Source of the DNA: Streptomyces sp. MMBL 11-1
GTDB lineage: Bacteria > Actinomycetota > Actinomycetes > Streptomycetales > Streptomycetaceae
Assembly: GCF_028622875.1 (NCBI RefSeq)
Contig: NZ_CP117709.1
Location: 6,699,001 to 6,763,000, forward strand
DNA: 64,000 nt
Reading direction: 5' to 3'
The notes under the pieces are model-generated. The model saw only the letters and a program-made list of their open reading frames with translations. It had not been told where the DNA came from and did not search any database. Positions 37,025 through 45,139 of the stretch are shown here, piece by piece. Position numbers and translations under genes: made by a program. Position 1 is the stretch's first letter. Each line of letters opens with the position of its first letter.

Positions 37025-38224
37025 ATGACGGAATCCCCGCGTGCCCACATCGCCATGTTCTCCATCGCCGCCCACGGACATGTGAACCCGAGCCTCGACG
37101 TCATCCGCGAGCTCGTCGACCGTGGACACCGCGTCAGTTACGCCATCCCGGCCTCCTTCGCCGAGAAGGTCGCCGCCACCGGAGCCCGGCCGGTGATCTA
37201 CACCTCGACCCTGCCTACCGACGACGACCCCGATGCCTGGGGCACCGAGCTGATCGACAACATCGAACCCTTCCTCGACGACGCGATCCAGGCGCTCCCG
37301 CAGCTCGCCGAGGCCTTCGCGGGCGACGAGCCCGACCTCGTCCTGCACGACATCACCTCCTATCCCGCCCGGGTCCTCGCCCACCGCTGGGGCGTCCCCG
37401 CTGTCTCCCTCTGGCCCAATCTGGTGCCCTGGGAGGGGTACGAGGAGGAGGTCGGCGAGCCGATGACCGCCGAGCTGAAGCAGACCGAGCGCGGCAAGGC
37501 GTACTACGCGCGCTTCGACGACTGGCTCGCCGGGAACGGCCTCGGCCATGTCTCCTGCGACGACTTCGTCGCCCGCCCGCGCCTCGGTCTCGTCCTGATC
37601 CCCGAGGCGCTCCAGCCGAACGCGGACCGGGTGAACCGCGAGATGTACACCTTCGTCGGGGCCTGTCAGGGCGACCGCGCGGACCAGGGGGAGTGGGCGC
37701 GGCCTGCCGGGGCGGAGAAGGTGCTCCTGGTGTCGCTGGGTTCCTCCTTCACCAAGCAGCCCGCCTTCTACCGGGAGTGCGTCGAGGCCTTCGGCGGACT
37801 GCCCGGCTGGCACGTGGTCCTCCAGATCGGGGCGCACGTCGACCCCGCCGAACTCGGAGACGTACCGGACAACGTGGAGGTGCGCGCCTGGGTGCCGCAG
37901 CTGGCCGTCCTCAAGCAGGCCGACGCCTTCATCACCCACGCCGGCGCGGGCGGGAGCCAGGAGGGTCTCGCCACCGGCACCCCGATGGTCGCCGTCCCCC
38001 AGGCCGTCGACCAGTTCGGCAACGCGGACATGCTCCAGTCGCTGGGCGTGGCCCGGCACCTCCCGATGGAGGAGGCCGACGCCGCGAGCCTGCGCGAGGC
38101 CGTCCTCGCCCTGGTGGACGACCCCGAAGTGGCCGCCCGGTGCGGGCGGCTGAGCGAGCGGATGGCGCGGGAGGGCGGCACCCCGAGGGCCGCCGACCTC
38201 ATCGAGGCCGAACTGTCGCGCTGA
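37025..38224 (+). CDS. Macrolide-family (MGT) glycosyltransferase
   Basis: This 399-residue GT1 enzyme resembles the OleD/MgtA group that transfers glucose from UDP-glucose to macrolides and other acceptors. The N-terminus ([19 protein letters not shown]) and the C-terminal nucleotide-sugar motif ([20 protein letters not shown], then [10 protein letters not shown]) are diagnostic. It likely gives self-protection or detoxification. No macrolide biosynthesis genes are nearby, so it is a stand-alone resistance-type gene. Its promoter carries a TetR-like palindrome, but no tetR gene is adjacent. Confidence 0.92.
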   Translation: MTESPRAHIAMFSIAAHGHVNPSLDVIRELVDRGHRVSYAIPASFAEKVAATGARPVIYTSTLPTDDDPDAWGTELIDNIEPFLDDAIQALPQLAEAFAGDEPDLVLHDITSYPARVLAHRWGVPAVSLWPNLVPWEGYEEEVGEPMTAELKQTERGKAYYARFDDWLAGNGLGHVSCDDFVARPRLGLVLIPEALQPNADRVNREMYTFVGACQGDRADQGEWARPAGAEKVLLVSLGSSFTKQPAFYRECVEAFGGLPGWHVVLQIGAHVDPAELGDVPDNVEVRAWVPQLAVLKQADAFITHAGAGGSQEGLATGTPMVAVPQAVDQFGNADMLQSLGVARHLPMEEADAASLREAVLALVDDPEVAARCGRLSERMAREGGTPRAADLIEAELSR

Positions 38225-38258
38225 GCGGAATCGCCTGACTGGTATCCGGACGTTCTCC

Positions 38259-38302
38259 GTCCCGCCCCGAGTGCCGCGCCCCGCGGTCTCCCGGGGCGGG
38301 AC
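38259..38302 (+). terminator. Terminator of the glycosyltransferase gene
   Basis: GTCCCGCCCCG (38259-38269) pairs perfectly with CGGGGCGGGAC (38292-38302) around a 22-nt loop, 35 bp after the stop codon. There is no U tract, as is common in Streptomyces. Confidence 0.6.
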
Positions 38303-38642
38303 CTCCGTGTTTCGGCTCGGTGAAGCCTTTGTCGCGGCGGGTCCGGTCGGCGCATCTGCACGCACACCCTCGCGATTTCACACCGGAAGCCGCGCGTTCA
38401 CCCCTCGCGCGCACACCTTCACGGACCTTCACGGGTCTTCACGCGTGGTCACTCCCGCCCCACAGGCCACACGGAGGGCCCGGCGATGGCCGGGCGGGAG
38501 GTGCCCGACTCTTCAAGTGCGGCTCTGAGCAGGGGATATGCGAGGCGGTGTGCCCTCGCGGGGCGGCTCGATACCGCTCGATCGGGGTGGGGCGGACGCC
38601 TGTCGCCCGCCCCCGGCCGTGGTGACCGGCCATGGCCGATTT

Positions 38643-38668
38643 CTTGTTACGCAACGTTGTTGAACAAG
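38643..38668. promoter_or_regulatory. 26-bp imperfect palindrome upstream of the protease gene
   Basis: The structure is CTTGTT-N3-CAACGTTG-N3-AACAAG, symmetrical about a central CG. The core CAACGTTG also forms the centre of the LacI-type palindrome at 4028. It lies 122 bp before the protease start. Confidence 0.55.
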
Positions 38669-38672
38669 TCAT

Positions 38673-38684
38673 CCCTCATGAGGG
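38673..38684. promoter_or_regulatory. 12-bp palindrome upstream of the protease gene
   Basis: CCCTCATGAGGG is a perfect palindrome 4 bp after the 26-bp palindrome, and may be part of the same control region. Confidence 0.4.
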
Positions 38685-38789
38685 TCTTGATCTGTGCTCG
38701 TCAATCGGTCAGGGTTTCGAGCCAGCCCCCGGAGATCTTCCGGCCGAGGGCCAATCCCCCCACAGAGTTTGACGAGGAGACCCCTCTTC

Positions 38790-39992
38790 ATGGCCAAGCA
38801 CCAGCGCACCCGTCGCACCAAGCTGACCGCCGCGATCACCGCCGTGGCGGCCGCCGCCGGAGTCACCCTTCTCGGTACCTCGTTCGCCGGAGCCGCACCG
38901 GCTCCCATGGGCACGGTCTACGGCGCGGACGCCGCGACCGCGGTGTCCGGCAGCTACATCGTGATGCTGGACGAGAAGAAGGCCGACAAGTCCGAGCTCG
39001 CGAAGGAGTACGGCGGCAAGCTCAAGCGCACCTACTCCTCCAGCATCAACGGCTTCTCCGCCAGCGGCCTTTCGGAGACCGAGGCCAAGCGCCTCGCCGC
39101 CGACCCGGCCGTCGCCAAGGTGGTGCAGAACAAGAAGTTCAGCATCGACGCCACCCAGGACAACCCGCCGTCGTGGGGTCTGGACCGGATCGACCAGACC
39201 GAGACCGCGGGCGACAACGCGTACACCTACCCGGACGCCGGAGGCGAGGGCGTCACCGCGTACGTCATCGACACCGGTGTCCGCGTCACCCACGAGGACT
39301 TCGAGGGCCGGGCCACCTCCGGCTTTGACGCCGTCGACAACGACGACGACGCCGACGACGGCAACGGGCACGGCACCCACGTGGCGGGCACCATAGCCGG
39401 GGCCGCGCACGGCGTCGCCAAGAAGGCGAACATCGTGGCCGTCCGTGTCCTGGACGACAACGGCTCCGGCACCACCGAGCAGGTCATCGCCGGGATCGAC
39501 TGGGTCGCCGCCAACGCCAAGGGCCCGTCCGTGGCCAACATGAGCCTCGGCGGCGGCGCCGACCCCGCCCTCGACGAGGCCGTCCAGAAGGCCATCGCCG
39601 CGGGCATCACCTTCGGTGTGGCCGCCGGCAACGAGTCCAGCGACGCCGGCCAGGGCTCGCCCTCCCGCGTCCCCGAGGCGATCACCGTCGCCTCGTCCAC
39701 GGAGGCCGACGAGCAGTCGTCGTTCTCCAATTACGGGTCGGTCGTGGACATCTACGCCCCGGGCTCGGACATCACCTCCACCTGGAACGACAGCGACACC
39801 GGCACCAACACCATCTCCGGTACGTCCATGGCCACCCCGCACGTCGTCGGTGCGGCCGCCGTCTACCTGGCGGGCAACCAGGACGCGACCCCGGAGGCCG
39901 TCGCCACGGCGCTCACCGAGGGAGCCACCCCGGACGCCATCAGCAACGCCACCGAAGGCACGGCCAACAAGCTCCTCAAGGTCGTCGAGTAG
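38790..39992 (+). CDS. Secreted S8 family serine protease (subtilisin/proteinase K-like)
   Basis: The 400-residue preproprotein has a signal peptide (basic start, hydrophobic core, then SFAGAAPAP), an I9 inhibitor propeptide (SYIVMLDEKKADKSELAKEY to about residue 115) and a mature catalytic domain. The triad is AYVIDTGVRVTHEDF (Asp), GNGHGTHVAGTIAG (His) and ISGTSMATPHVVGAA (Ser), with the oxyanion Asn in GVAAGNESS. It is an extracellular alkaline protease, probably induced on starvation or differentiation. GAGGAGA precedes the ATG. The long upstream region has two palindromes. Confidence 0.96.
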   Translation: MAKHQRTRRTKLTAAITAVAAAAGVTLLGTSFAGAAPAPMGTVYGADAATAVSGSYIVMLDEKKADKSELAKEYGGKLKRTYSSSINGFSASGLSETEAKRLAADPAVAKVVQNKKFSIDATQDNPPSWGLDRIDQTETAGDNAYTYPDAGGEGVTAYVIDTGVRVTHEDFEGRATSGFDAVDNDDDADDGNGHGTHVAGTIAGAAHGVAKKANIVAVRVLDDNGSGTTEQVIAGIDWVAANAKGPSVANMSLGGGADPALDEAVQKAIAAGITFGVAAGNESSDAGQGSPSRVPEAITVASSTEADEQSSFSNYGSVVDIYAPGSDITSTWNDSDTGTNTISGTSMATPHVVGAAAVYLAGNQDATPEAVATALTEGATPDAISNATEGTANKLLKVVE

Positions 39993-40015
39993 GACCCCGG
40001 TTCCGACCGGACGAC

Positions 40016-40052
40016 GCCGGGCGGCGGTGGTCACCGGCCCCCGCCGCCCGGC
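40016..40052 (+). terminator. Terminator of the protease gene
   Basis: GCCGGGCGGCGG (40016-40027) pairs with CCGCCGCCCGGC (40041-40052), a 12-bp stem with a 13-nt loop, 24 bp after the stop. Confidence 0.65.
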
Positions 40053-40239
40053 CCCGCGCACAGCGGCCGCCGCGCTCTCCCCCACGGAGCGCGGCGGTCG
40101 CGCCGTTCCCCGGGTGGCCCCGACGATCCGGCCGGGGCGCCGGTACGCCGTGACACCGGTACGCCGGGCCCCGCTCCCCGGTCCGGCAGATCCGGCCAAT
40201 CCGGCCGGAACCGCGTGCGAGGGCCTAGGGTGGGGGGCC

Positions 40240-40788
40240 ATGACGACGACGTACGCGGCGCTGCTGCGGGGGATCAACGTGAGCGGCAGCAAGAGGGTCC
40301 CCATGCCCGAACTGCGCACCGTGCTCACCGAACTGGGACACACCGGCATCGCCACCTATCTGCAGAGCGGAAACGCCGTCTTCCGGAGCGACAGCGACGA
40401 CGAGGACGCCCTGGCCGCAGCCCTGGAGCAGGCTCTGCGCCGGCGGTTCGGGTTCGCCGTCGACTGCCTCGTCCGTGACGCCGGCCATCTCGCCGCCGTC
40501 GCCGGGGCCTGTCCGTTCCCCGCCGCCGAGCTGGAGGGCAAGCAGCTCCACGTCACCTTCTTCGACCGGCCCGTGGACGCCGACCGCTTCGCGGACCTGG
40601 AGGCGGGGGACTTCCTGCCGGAGGAGTTCCGGCTCGGCGACCGCTGCCTGTACCTGTACGCCCCCGACGGGCTCGGCCGCTCCAAGCTGGCGGTCGCGCT
40701 GGGGCGCCCCCGCCACGTCAAGGGCCTCATCGCCACCAGCCGCAACTGGAACACCGTGGCGAAGCTCGTGGAGATGACCCGTGGCTGA
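40240..40788 (+). CDS. DUF1697 family protein
   Basis: The 182-residue protein matches DUF1697: TTYAALLRGINVSGSKRVPM at the N-terminus, then TYLQSGNAVFRSD and the C-terminal MTRNWNTV-like segment (here TSRNWNTVAKLVEM). The family is cytosolic and of unknown function. GGGGGG lies before the ATG at 40240. It overlaps the next gene by 8 bp, so the two are probably translated together. Confidence 0.9.
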   Translation: MTTTYAALLRGINVSGSKRVPMPELRTVLTELGHTGIATYLQSGNAVFRSDSDDEDALAAALEQALRRRFGFAVDCLVRDAGHLAAVAGACPFPAAELEGKQLHVTFFDRPVDADRFADLEAGDFLPEEFRLGDRCLYLYAPDGLGRSKLAVALGRPRHVKGLIATSRNWNTVAKLVEMTRG

Positions 40789-41188
40789 GCCGTCGCCCGC
40801 CGTGGCCGCGGCCATCGAGGGCGAGCTACGCCTGCTGGACCCGGTGGTACGGGTCTCCGCCGAGCTCCTCGCCTCGCTGCTGCACCCCGAGTTCCGGGAG
40901 ATCGGCACCACCGGCCGGCTCTGGACCCGGGAGCGGATCATCGCCTCGCTCACCGCGGACGACGCCCCGCGCCCCGGCCCGCTCACCGCCTCCGGGATGC
41001 GGGGGACACAGCTCTGCGCCGACCTGGTGCACCTCACCTTCGACACGGAGTCCAAGGGGATCCGCTCGCACCGCAGCTCCCTGTGGCGGCTGACCCCGGA
41101 GGGCTGGCGGCTCTACTTCCACCAGGCGACACCGTTCGACGACGAGCCCCTCGACGACCTCCGTGAGCCCACCCCGGGCCGTCCGTAG
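40781..41188 (+). CDS. NTF2-like / DUF4440 family protein
   Basis: The 135-residue protein has the cone-shaped NTF2-like fold pattern: an N-terminal helix (EGELRLLDPVVRVSAELLAS), LLHPEFREIGTTGRLWTRE and a C-terminal beta-rich part with HRSSLWRLTPEGWRLYFHQAT. Such proteins bind or convert small ligands. It starts at a GTG within the DUF1697 gene and converges on the sirohydrochlorin chelatase gene. Confidence 0.82.
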   Translation: MAEPSPAVAAAIEGELRLLDPVVRVSAELLASLLHPEFREIGTTGRLWTRERIIASLTADDAPRPGPLTASGMRGTQLCADLVHLTFDTESKGIRSHRSSLWRLTPEGWRLYFHQATPFDDEPLDDLREPTPGRP

Positions 41189-41221
41189 CCGCACACCGAC
41201 GGGCCGCACACGCCGACGGCC

Positions 41222-41986
41222 TCACGCCGACAGGGAGGCCCCCACCGGCACCCGCGCCTCGTCGTAGCGGTCCAGCAGCAGCCGCGCCAACTCCGGCGCG
41301 GGGCCCAGCACATCGGCGAGCACGTCGGCCCCGGCCGCCTCGGCTCCCGCCATGATGCGGTCGGGCAGCCGGCCGGGCGCGATGACGTACGGGGCCACCG
41401 CCACCCGCTCCACGCCGTCGGCGCGCAGGGCCCGTACCGCGTCCTCGGTGCGGGAGATGCCACCGGGATGAACAGCGGAGGCGAACGCAGGCCGCACGGC
41501 GCACCAACCGGTGTGCCGCAGCTCCCGCGCGATTTCAGCGATCACTGCGATCGCCTCCGGGTCTGTGGATCCCGCCGAGGCCAGGACGAGCCCGGTCCGG
41601 GGGATGTCGCCGGGACGGATCCCGGCCTCCCGCAGCCGCCGCCCCAAGGTGGCGTTGAGCAGAGGGGACGGGCCGAGCACGGCGGCCTGCCGGATGTGCG
41701 TCCGCGGCAGCCGGGCGCGGGCCTCGCGCAGGACCGAGGGGATGTCGGTCTTGGCGTGGAACGCCCGGGTGAGCAGCAGCGGAAGGGCGACGACCTCGTC
41801 CGTCCCCTCCGCTGCCAGGCGCTCCAGCACCCGGGGCACGGAAGGGGCGTTGAACTCCAGGTACGCGGTCTCCACACGCAGCCCCGGCCGCTCGGCACGG
41901 ACCCGCTCGGTGAGCGCGTGCACGGTCGTGGCGTGGCGCGGGTCGCGGCTGCCGTGGGCGATGACGAGGAGAGCGGGGTGCGTCAT
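41222..41986 (-). CDS. Sirohydrochlorin chelatase (CbiX/SirB family)
   Basis: The 254-residue protein inserts the metal into sirohydrochlorin. N-terminal PALLVIAHGSRDPRHATTVH carries the family HGSR motif and the active histidine, and the two-domain length fits long actinobacterial members. It starts 8 bp after the SsuC-like permease gene as the last gene of the minus-strand sulfur cluster. The siroheme it makes is the cofactor of SirA (48879-50576), so iron chelation is the probable role, although CbiX relatives use cobalt. Confidence 0.92.
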   Translation of the reverse strand: MTHPALLVIAHGSRDPRHATTVHALTERVRAERPGLRVETAYLEFNAPSVPRVLERLAAEGTDEVVALPLLLTRAFHAKTDIPSVLREARARLPRTHIRQAAVLGPSPLLNATLGRRLREAGIRPGDIPRTGLVLASAGSTDPEAIAVIAEIARELRHTGWCAVRPAFASAVHPGGISRTEDAVRALRADGVERVAVAPYVIAPGRLPDRIMAGAEAAGADVLADVLGPAPELARLLLDRYDEARVPVGASLSA

Positions 41987-41994
41987 GGGAGGGC

Positions 41995-42921
41995 TCAGTT
42001 CTTGACGAGGAGACCGCGGCTGCGCAGCACCCACCGCTCCAGCGGACTGAAGATGAGCAGGTCGATCGCGATGCCGACGAACAGGATGAGCAGGATCGAG
42101 AGGAAGATCCCGGGCATGTCGAAGTTGCTGCGTCCGTTCTCCAGCAACTGCCCGAGCCCCAGACCCAGTTCGGGAGAGGAGGCGATGATCTCGGCGGCCA
42201 TCAGCGAGCGCCACGAGAACGCCCAGCCCTGCTTGAGGCCCGCCAGGTAGCCGGGCAGCGCCGCCGGGAGCACGATGTGCCAGGTCCCGCGCAGCCCGGT
42301 CGCGCCCAGCGTGCGGCCGGCCCGGAGGAACAGCGGCGGCACCTGGTCGACGCCGGAGACCAGCCCGTTGGCGATCGAGGGCACCGCGCCCAGCAGGATC
42401 ACGGCGAACATCATCTGGTCGTTCAGCCCGAGCCAGATCACCGCCGGGGCCACCCACGCCACCGAGGGCAGCGACTGGAGCCCGGACAGGATCGGGCCGA
42501 TCGCGGCCCGGATCAGCTTCACCCGGGCGACCAGCAGCCCCAACGGCGTACCGATGGCGACCGCGAGCAGGAAGCCGAGCAGGCCGCGCGAGACGCTGGT
42601 CCAGACGACGTCGAGCAGCGTGCCCGCCAGCCACATCTCCCGGGCGCTGTTCCACACGGCCGACGGCGGCGGGAGCTTGTAGACCTCCGTGACCTGGGCG
42701 CGGACCAGCAGCTCCCAGATCAGCAGGACCAGCGTCACCGCCACGACCGGTGGCAGCACCTTGCGCAGCAGGACCTCGCGCACCGGGGTGCGGCTGATCT
42801 GCACGGCGTCCAGGGCGTCGAGCCCGGCCTCCAGCCCCGCCAGATCGTCGGGCCTCGCGCCGCCCCGTCCGGCCGCCCCGTCCGGCCGCTTCCGGCTCGA
42901 CGTGATGTCAGTGCTGGCCAT
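41995..42921 (-). CDS. ssuC: Sulfonate/taurine-type ABC transporter permease
   Basis: The 308-residue membrane protein has about six helices and belongs to the SsuC/TauC/NrtB group. The loop LFLRAGRTLGATGLRGTWHI and the C-terminal FVGIAIDLLIFSPLERWVLR are typical. I chose the ATG at 42921; an in-frame GTG at 42939 is possible. It overlaps the ATPase gene by 14 bp. With SsuA- and SsuB-like proteins it imports aliphatic sulfonates or a similar sulfur source. No sulfonate monooxygenase gene is present in the cluster. Confidence 0.9.
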   Translation of the reverse strand: MASTDITSSRKRPDGAAGRGGARPDDLAGLEAGLDALDAVQISRTPVREVLLRKVLPPVVAVTLVLLIWELLVRAQVTEVYKLPPPSAVWNSAREMWLAGTLLDVVWTSVSRGLLGFLLAVAIGTPLGLLVARVKLIRAAIGPILSGLQSLPSVAWVAPAVIWLGLNDQMMFAVILLGAVPSIANGLVSGVDQVPPLFLRAGRTLGATGLRGTWHIVLPAALPGYLAGLKQGWAFSWRSLMAAEIIASSPELGLGLGQLLENGRSNFDMPGIFLSILLILFVGIAIDLLIFSPLERWVLRSRGLLVKN

Positions 42922-43699
42922 GTCGGCGGATCTCCCCACGCAGTTCTTCGGTGATCTCGACGGACAGCTCCGCCACGGCGGTGTCCTCGATACGGCGAGG
43001 CTGCTCGATGTCGACCGTCCACTCCCTGGCGATGCGTCCCGGCCGCGACGAGAGCAGCACGACGCGCTGCGCGAGCCGTACGGCCTCGCGCACGTTGTGC
43101 GTGACGAAGAGGACCGAGGCGTTCGTCTCCCGCCAGATCCGGGTCAGCTCGTCGTGCAGCACATCGCGGGTGATGGCGTCGAGCGCCGCGAACGGCTCGT
43201 CCATCAACAGCAGTTGACTGTCCTGCGCGAGCGCGCGGGCCATCGCGACGCGCTGCCGCATACCCCCGGACAGCTCGTGCACCCGCTTGCCGTACGCCCC
43301 GCCGAGACGTACGAGTTCGAGCAGCCGCTCCGCCTCGGCGCGGCGCCCGGCCTTGGGCACCCCGCGCAGCCGCAGGGCCAGTTCGATGTTCTTGCCGGCG
43401 GTCAGCCAGGGGAAGAGGGCGTGCTCCTGGAACATCAGGGCGGGCCGCCCGCCGGGGGTCTCGATGGACCCCTGGGACGGGCGGTCGAGTCCGGCCACCA
43501 GATTGAGCAGCGTCGACTTTCCGCACCCGGAGGCTCCCAGGAGGGTGACGAACTCGCCCGGAGCGACATCGAGCGTGATGTCGTCCAGGACGAGCTGCTG
43601 ACCGGTGGGTCCGGCGAAGGACTTCGAGACGTGCGCGAGACGGGCGGCGTGCTCGACCGTCGTACGGTCCTCGGCCTTGGTGAGGGTGGTGGTCGCCAT
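42908..43699 (-). CDS. ssuB: Sulfonate/taurine-type ABC transporter ATPase
   Basis: The 263-residue ATPase has Walker A GASGCGKSTLLNLVAGLD, the Q-loop segment LMFQEHALFPWLT, the signature ELSGGMRQRVAMARAL, Walker B LLMDEPFAALD and the switch histidine in LFVTHNVREAV. The FPWLT segment is characteristic of the SsuB/TauB/NrtD group. I chose the ATG at 43699, because the earlier in-frame GTG at 43708 overlaps the AGGAGG ribosome site. It lies between the binding-protein and permease genes. Confidence 0.93.
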   Translation of the reverse strand: MATTTLTKAEDRTTVEHAARLAHVSKSFAGPTGQQLVLDDITLDVAPGEFVTLLGASGCGKSTLLNLVAGLDRPSQGSIETPGGRPALMFQEHALFPWLTAGKNIELALRLRGVPKAGRRAEAERLLELVRLGGAYGKRVHELSGGMRQRVAMARALAQDSQLLLMDEPFAALDAITRDVLHDELTRIWRETNASVLFVTHNVREAVRLAQRVVLLSSRPGRIAREWTVDIEQPRRIEDTAVAELSVEITEELRGEIRRHGQH

Positions 43700-43747
43700 G
43701 GTCGTCACCTCCTGGGGATCCTTACGTCCTGGTACGGATGGGCGGGG

Positions 43748-44863
43748 TTACTTGACGCCGAGACCGGCGTCGGCGACCTCGGGCCGGCCCTCGGCTGCGA
43801 GGACCTTGTTCAGCGGACCCAGGTCGTAGATGCCCCGGAGGTCCGGGTCCTTGAGCAGCCCCGATTTCACCGAGTGACCGGCCTGCGTCCTGAGCGTTCC
43901 GGCCAGCGGGTCGTCGGTGATCTCGATGGACTCCCACGCCGGGTCGAGGATCTCCTCGGGCAGGGGCTTGCCGCTCAGGTTCTCCAGCGCCTTGTTGGCC
44001 GACGCCTTGGCCTTCCCGGGGTTGGCGTTGATCCACTTGTTGGTGGCGACCGAGCCCTTCAGCACGGCCTCGACCACGTCCGGGTGCTCGTCGAGGAACT
44101 TCTGCGACACGATGATGTTCGTGATCACGAACTTCCGGTCCGGCCACAGGTCCTTCTCCTCGAGGAGCACCTTCGCGCCCTCGGACACCAGCTTGGAGGC
44201 GGTCGGTTCGGGTACCCAGGCGCCGTCCAGATCACCGGACCTGTAGGCGTCGGGCGTCACCTTGTTGTCCGAGCGGACCACGGAGACGTCGCCCTTGCCG
44301 CTCTGGGCGTCGACCTTCCAGCCCTTCTCGGAGATCCAGTTGAGGAAGGCCACGTCCTGGGTGTTGCCGAGCTGCGGGGTGGCGATCTTCTTGCCCCTGA
44401 CATCGTCCGGGGTCTTGATCCGGTCCGGGTTGACGACCAGCTTCACCCCGCCGGAGGCCGAACCGGAGATGATCCGCAGTCCCTGGCCCTGGGACTTGCT
44501 GAAGCCGTTGATGGCGGGGGAGGGGCCGATGAAGCCGATGTCGATGGACCCGGCGTTCAGTGCCTCGATCTCGGAGGGGCCCGCGTTGAAGGTCGTGGAC
44601 TCGACGCGGGTCCCGCCCAACTCCTTCTGGATGGTGCCTTCCCGGATGCCGACCAGGGCGGTGGCGTGCGTGATGTTCGGGAAGTAGCCGATCTTCACGG
44701 TGTCCGTGGAGAGCTTCTTCCCGCCGGCGGAGACGTTCGCCTTCTCGGCGTCGTCGGCCTTGGCCTGGGAGCCGTAGCCGCACGCGGTGGCCGTCAGGGC
44801 GAGCAGCGGCAGCGCAGCGACGGCGGCGATGGAGCGGCGAACGGTGGATCGGGGGGCAGGCAC
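43748..44863 (-). CDS. ssuA: Sulfonate-type ABC transporter substrate-binding protein
   Basis: The 371-residue secreted protein has a signal peptide ending in LALTATACGYG, a probable lipobox cysteine. The mature part (VKIGYFPNITHATALVGI, NAGPSEIEALNAGSIDIGFI, GKKIATPQLGNTQDVA) matches the SsuA/NrtA class of aliphatic sulfonate or taurine binding proteins. It is the first of the three transporter genes and is separated from cysN by a 276 bp gap with a hairpin, so it may have its own promoter. Confidence 0.91.
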   Translation of the reverse strand: MPAPRSTVRRSIAAVAALPLLALTATACGYGSQAKADDAEKANVSAGGKKLSTDTVKIGYFPNITHATALVGIREGTIQKELGGTRVESTTFNAGPSEIEALNAGSIDIGFIGPSPAINGFSKSQGQGLRIISGSASGGVKLVVNPDRIKTPDDVRGKKIATPQLGNTQDVAFLNWISEKGWKVDAQSGKGDVSVVRSDNKVTPDAYRSGDLDGAWVPEPTASKLVSEGAKVLLEEKDLWPDRKFVITNIIVSQKFLDEHPDVVEAVLKGSVATNKWINANPGKAKASANKALENLSGKPLPEEILDPAWESIEITDDPLAGTLRTQAGHSVKSGLLKDPDLRGIYDLGPLNKVLAAEGRPEVADAGLGVK

Positions 44864-45099
44864 GGGAGGAGTTCCTCTCGTCGGCCCGGCGCTCGCGCCC
44901 CGCTGGCTGGTCAGGGGGGCGCGGCCGGGAGGTCGGCAGGTCTACGGCGGTACGGGCGGTGCGGGTGGTGAGGGAGGGCGCGCGAGCGGTGCGCGTACGT
45001 CCTCACGCACATCGCCCGATCCCGCCCTGACCTCCCCCGAGCTCTCGCGTGCGCTCGCGCGGGGGGTGCCCCCTCCCGGGGGTGCCGCTGCCGGCCCGG

Positions 45100-45121
45100 C
45101 CACCCTCCTTCGCGAGGGTGG
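45100..45121 (-). terminator. Hairpin after cysN
   Basis: CCACCCTC and GAGGGTGG form an 8-bp stem with a 6-nt loop, 18 bp beyond the cysN stop. It may end or attenuate the cys transcript before ssuA. Confidence 0.5.
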
Positions 45122-45139
45122 AGAAGAATCCGGCGGCCA

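Larger units (their letters stand above)
38225..38789. other. 565-bp intergenic region before the subtilisin gene
   Basis: It contains the glycosyltransferase terminator (38259-38302), three 10-bp repeats with core CTTCACG at 38416-38445, and two palindromes at 38643-38668 and 38673-38684 before the protease start. The short reading frames here have no family likeness. Confidence 0.6.

Noticed and set aside
38271..38672. Several short frames in the region before the subtilisin gene
   Set aside because: Low-complexity translations, no ribosome sites, and overlapping a terminator and palindromes.
42689..44971. Long plus-strand frame opposite the ssu genes
   Set aside because: Antisense artefact; no recognisable domain.
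45061..45099. GGGGGTGCC-like duplicated stretch between cysN and ssuA
   Set aside because: Simple GC-rich near-repeat without clear symmetry. Only the adjoining hairpin at 45100-45121 is worth listing.
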